NCBI GenBank assembly: GCA_934047225.1
Contig: OW203986.1
Location: 14,387,221-14,451,220, forward strand
DNA: 64,000 nt
Source: Ypsolopha sequella
Taxonomy: Eukaryota; Arthropoda; Insecta; Lepidoptera; Ypsolophidae
Reading direction: 5' to 3'
In this document: positions 62,051 to 64,000 of the stretch, piece by piece
Layout: each line of letters opens with the position of its first letter
Numbering within the stretch: the first letter of the stretch is position 1
Position numbers and translations under genes: made by a program
Notes under the pieces: model-generated
Database searches by the model: none
Told to the model about the DNA's origin: nothing
The model's input: the letters and a program-made list of their open reading frames with translations, nothing else

Positions 62051-62789
62051 TGAGTGAAATCCTGCGTACGCCATTGAACTGATCAGACTACTAAAGTCGT
62101 AAAAATTCAAAACTTGAAGTGCACTTATCCGTCGTAGGCGACCAACTATCACTGTGTTCAGATGAGCACTGATTCCAACCAAACGTGTGAGTGAGCGTCA
62201 CCCATTTAAAGGTGGAAACCATGGCCGAATAAATACTATGGTGGAAACATTTTGTTGCTGTCATAGTACGGTAAGGGCTTATCTTTACTTTTAAAATCTT
62301 TGGATATGATATGAAAATTTTAAAACATCAATCTTCATTCTCTCCGGTCAACAGATATCTGAGTGTTTTCTTATTATTTCTTTTTTTAGGAAAATATACA
62401 ATAACGATTTATAAAAACCATCACCGGCTTTATTATACTAGTAAATCATATATTTATATGGATTTTTAAAGATATTTCTAGGAATATAAAACACAATCCA
62501 GCAATAGCGATTTGGGGATGGAATGCATCATCGATTACGTTCGTGTGTAGACAATAAAGCCGCACATAATATATGATATAGCTTACTCGTAAAAGTGGAC
62601 CCATAAAAGGGGAAATGGTTTCAAATGTTATGGCTGATGTGTCTGGAAATAGTTTCACCAGCAATACCGATTTATTAAATTTGGCCACAATTCTTTTTTT
62701 TTATATTTTCACGGCTCTGGGTTCCCGTCCTTTTGAGCCCATGGTTTTTGTTTTTTGTCGATTCAGTGTAGCACGTTTTAACTTTTTAA

Positions 62790-62875
62790 CAGGACTAAAT
62801 TTAATTTAACGTTCTGTCTTTTTCTTTCTGTATTGAAAAGACAAGGACAGAACGCGTAAATTAAGTTTAGTCCTG
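62790..62875. mobile_element. Small foldback MITE (CAGGACTAAA ends)
   Basis: CAGGACTAAATTTAATTTAACGTTCTGTC and its complement flank TTTTTCTTTCTGTATTGAAA. Same family as 37834-37920. Confidence 0.65.
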
Positions 62876-63114
62876 CATAATAAGATTAATGAGTTAATTC
62901 GGCTACACCGAATCGACACATGAGTAGGTAAGTACTTTACTTGCACCATACATTTTTTGTTTCCAGAAACATTTTTAGAATCAAATAAATAAAGTAATTT
63001 GTTTCTTTCACATCGCCATGGGTGGGTGAGGTTTTATCAGCAACTGCAACTCATCCAGAAAAAATGTGTTCAAAAACTCCGAATACTTTTCTGTCTGTCT
63101 GTAGTGATTGTAAA

Positions 63115-63262
63115 AGTACTGGCGGCAGCGCGGCGCGGCGGCGGCACAGTATAAACAAAAGCAGTAGTGAATGTGGGCGGAATTCCCGAGTTAAATACCT
63201 ACGCGCCACCGAAGCGTTAGGGCTGCCGGCCGTGCCGCCGCGCCGGCCGCTCACTCATATCA
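63115..63262. other. GC-rich block, unknown
   Basis: GGCGGCAGCGCGGCGCGGCG ... GCCGGCCGTGCCGCCGCGCC: about 150 bp of high GC adjoining a LINE fragment. Frames on both strands are open because of composition. Could be part of the LINE or an independent CpG-rich element. Confidence 0.3.
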
Positions 63263-63284
63263 TAAGTTGGGTTTTTGGGACGCA

Positions 63285-63560
63285 ATCATCGCATGGCCTT
63301 TATTTGTTCTGAGTTTTAAATTATGTTGCGAAATCCATTTTTTTGCCTCCGGGGTGAGGATATGTAACTCAGCAAGGCCTCCCGGAAAGCAGCGTGTTGG
63401 GCATTCGTCCACTATGTCGGCCACGGTTTGCTTTGATGCACCACAATCGCAGCTGGGTGAGCTTTTTAGACCTCATTTTTGAAGGTGGTAGTTACAGCGA
63501 GCTACGCCCGTCCGTAGCCGATTTAATGTTACCCAGGTCTTACGGCTCTCCTAAAACTCT
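63285..63560 (-). pseudogene. Jockey/R1-type LINE fragment, C-terminal Cys-rich domain
   Basis: The minus strand reads TWVTLNRLRTGVARCNYHLQ, K, a TGA stop where Trp is expected, GLKSSPSCDCGASKQTVADI, VDECPTRCFPGGLAELHILT. LNRLRTGV.RC, CDCG....T..H/DI...CP and GGL.ELH is the RNase H-like/Cys-rich tail found after RT in several insect LINEs. Carries one in-frame stop and is truncated. Confidence 0.75.
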
Positions 63561-64000
63561 GCCGGTGGACTTATGAATGACGACGGTAGGGTTATTTGCC
63601 GCATTTGAGAGGCACTTTTAGGCTTAAACATGCATGCAGCTGGCATTCATCTGAGACAGCTATTTAAAAATTCGCATTTTAAATTGGAAATCAAAAGATC
63701 TTTTGAAAAAAATATAGATCCTCTGAAAAATACCACTCTCAATTTATTGATTATTATAATTGTTCCTAGATGTAGCTGTGTTAGGTACAGTGTTGATTGA
63801 TTTATGAAATAAAATTAATTTTGAAATATTTTTAGACAGCCATTTTCTATGCGCCTGACAACAATGTTTGATCGCAACATTTTTAAGTATTTAAGAGCCG
63901 TTTAGCAGGAGGATTGTAAATAAAACTAGTCTTTTTGTAATTAATCAGAACTGAAACTTTGCGATTATAGTATACATAATACATAGGTAATAGGTATGAA
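63561..64000. other. AT-rich end of window; nothing recognised
   Basis: No coding segment, transposon end or regulatory motif could be supported here. Confidence 0.4.

Larger units (their letters stand above)
61270..62076. mobile_element. hAT-like element nested in P-like copy B
   Basis: AACTGATC at 61262-61269 and 62077-62084. Ends CAAGGGCGTACGCAGG and (complement) CAATGGCGTACGCAGG are inverted with one mismatch; the CArnGGCGTACGCAGG start is typical for hAT MITEs. Just inside both ends are long C runs (61302-61314 and 62031-62050). The 807 bp interior holds a further TA-flanked element and no transposase. Confidence 0.8.
61131..62302 (-). mobile_element. P-element-like transposon, copy B, with two nested insertions
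   Basis: Ends CAAAGATTTCAAAAGTTTAG and ACTTTTAAAATCTTTG match copy A (20439-21279) in inverted orientation. GATATAAT (61123-61130) and GATATGAT (62303-62310) are the 8 bp duplication with one change. Without the nested hAT it is about 357 bp, a more deleted version lacking the THAP start. It preserves the site that is interrupted by hAT in copy A. Confidence 0.75.

Noticed and set aside
63429..63440. Perfect TCF consensus GCTTTGATG
   Set aside because: It lies inside a LINE-derived coding fragment (minus strand 63285-63560), so the match is incidental to the transposon sequence.
1..64000. tRNA, rRNA or CRISPR features
   Set aside because: No cloverleaf-compatible A/B-box pairs, rRNA blocks or spaced identical repeats were seen; the repeats present are transposons.

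Overview
The window is eukaryotic nuclear DNA, almost certainly from a moth or butterfly (Lepidoptera). It is AT-rich with scattered short GC-rich islands and spliced genes with standard GT-AG introns. It also has the TAGGTACCTA-type sequence texture and the abundant dispersed repeat (GGCCAAGTGCGAGT ... CGGAACCCTAAAAA) typical of lepidopteran genomes. Nothing suggests a bacterial, organellar or viral replicon. I saw no tRNA, rRNA or CRISPR array.

Two conserved host genes could be rebuilt by hand from splice sites and homology. The first (453-3515, + strand) is the 3' end of the metallophosphoesterase MPPE1/PGAP5: three coding exons including the GHTH metal-binding motif and the C-terminal membrane anchor; the 5' exons lie outside the window. 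The second (37125 down to 11453, - strand) is naked cuticle (nkd), the Dishevelled-binding feedback antagonist of Wnt signalling. Five coding exons give about 401 residues: an N-terminal KWW block, an RASSxCSAPPDLL block, a single EF-hand, a basic/His-rich region and a YLDLAG block. Its first intron is 21.8 kb and is packed with transposons. A possible third gene, or the remains of a P-type transposon, lies at 48.3-49.3 kb (-) and begins with a THAP zinc-finger start.

Layout. 0-3.6 kb: PGAP5 3' end. 3.6-11.4 kb: intergenic, with small inverted-repeat transposons and a CCTAA-rich tract. 11.4-37.1 kb: nkd; its intron 1 holds a LINE fragment, a 5'-truncated Jockey-type retrotransposon, a P-like element with a THAP start and a nested hAT insertion, an hAT transposase remnant and a 7.3 kb Penelope-like element that has itself been split by about 3.8 kb of other repeats. 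37.1-64 kb: the upstream side of nkd, mostly non-coding, with more transposons (including a three-level nest at 61.1-62.3 kb), a 1.85 kb element of unknown class, and several GC-rich islands.

The most interesting signal is regulatory. A 60 bp block at 50.25-50.31 kb, 13 kb upstream of nkd, holds three TCF/Pangolin-type CTTTGAT sites interleaved with GCCGCC helper-type motifs. Weaker candidates lie in nkd intron 1 (26.24 kb) and at 46.8 and 57.3 kb. nkd is a classical direct Wnt target in Drosophila, with intronic and upstream Wnt-response elements, so these are good candidates for the lepidopteran counterparts.
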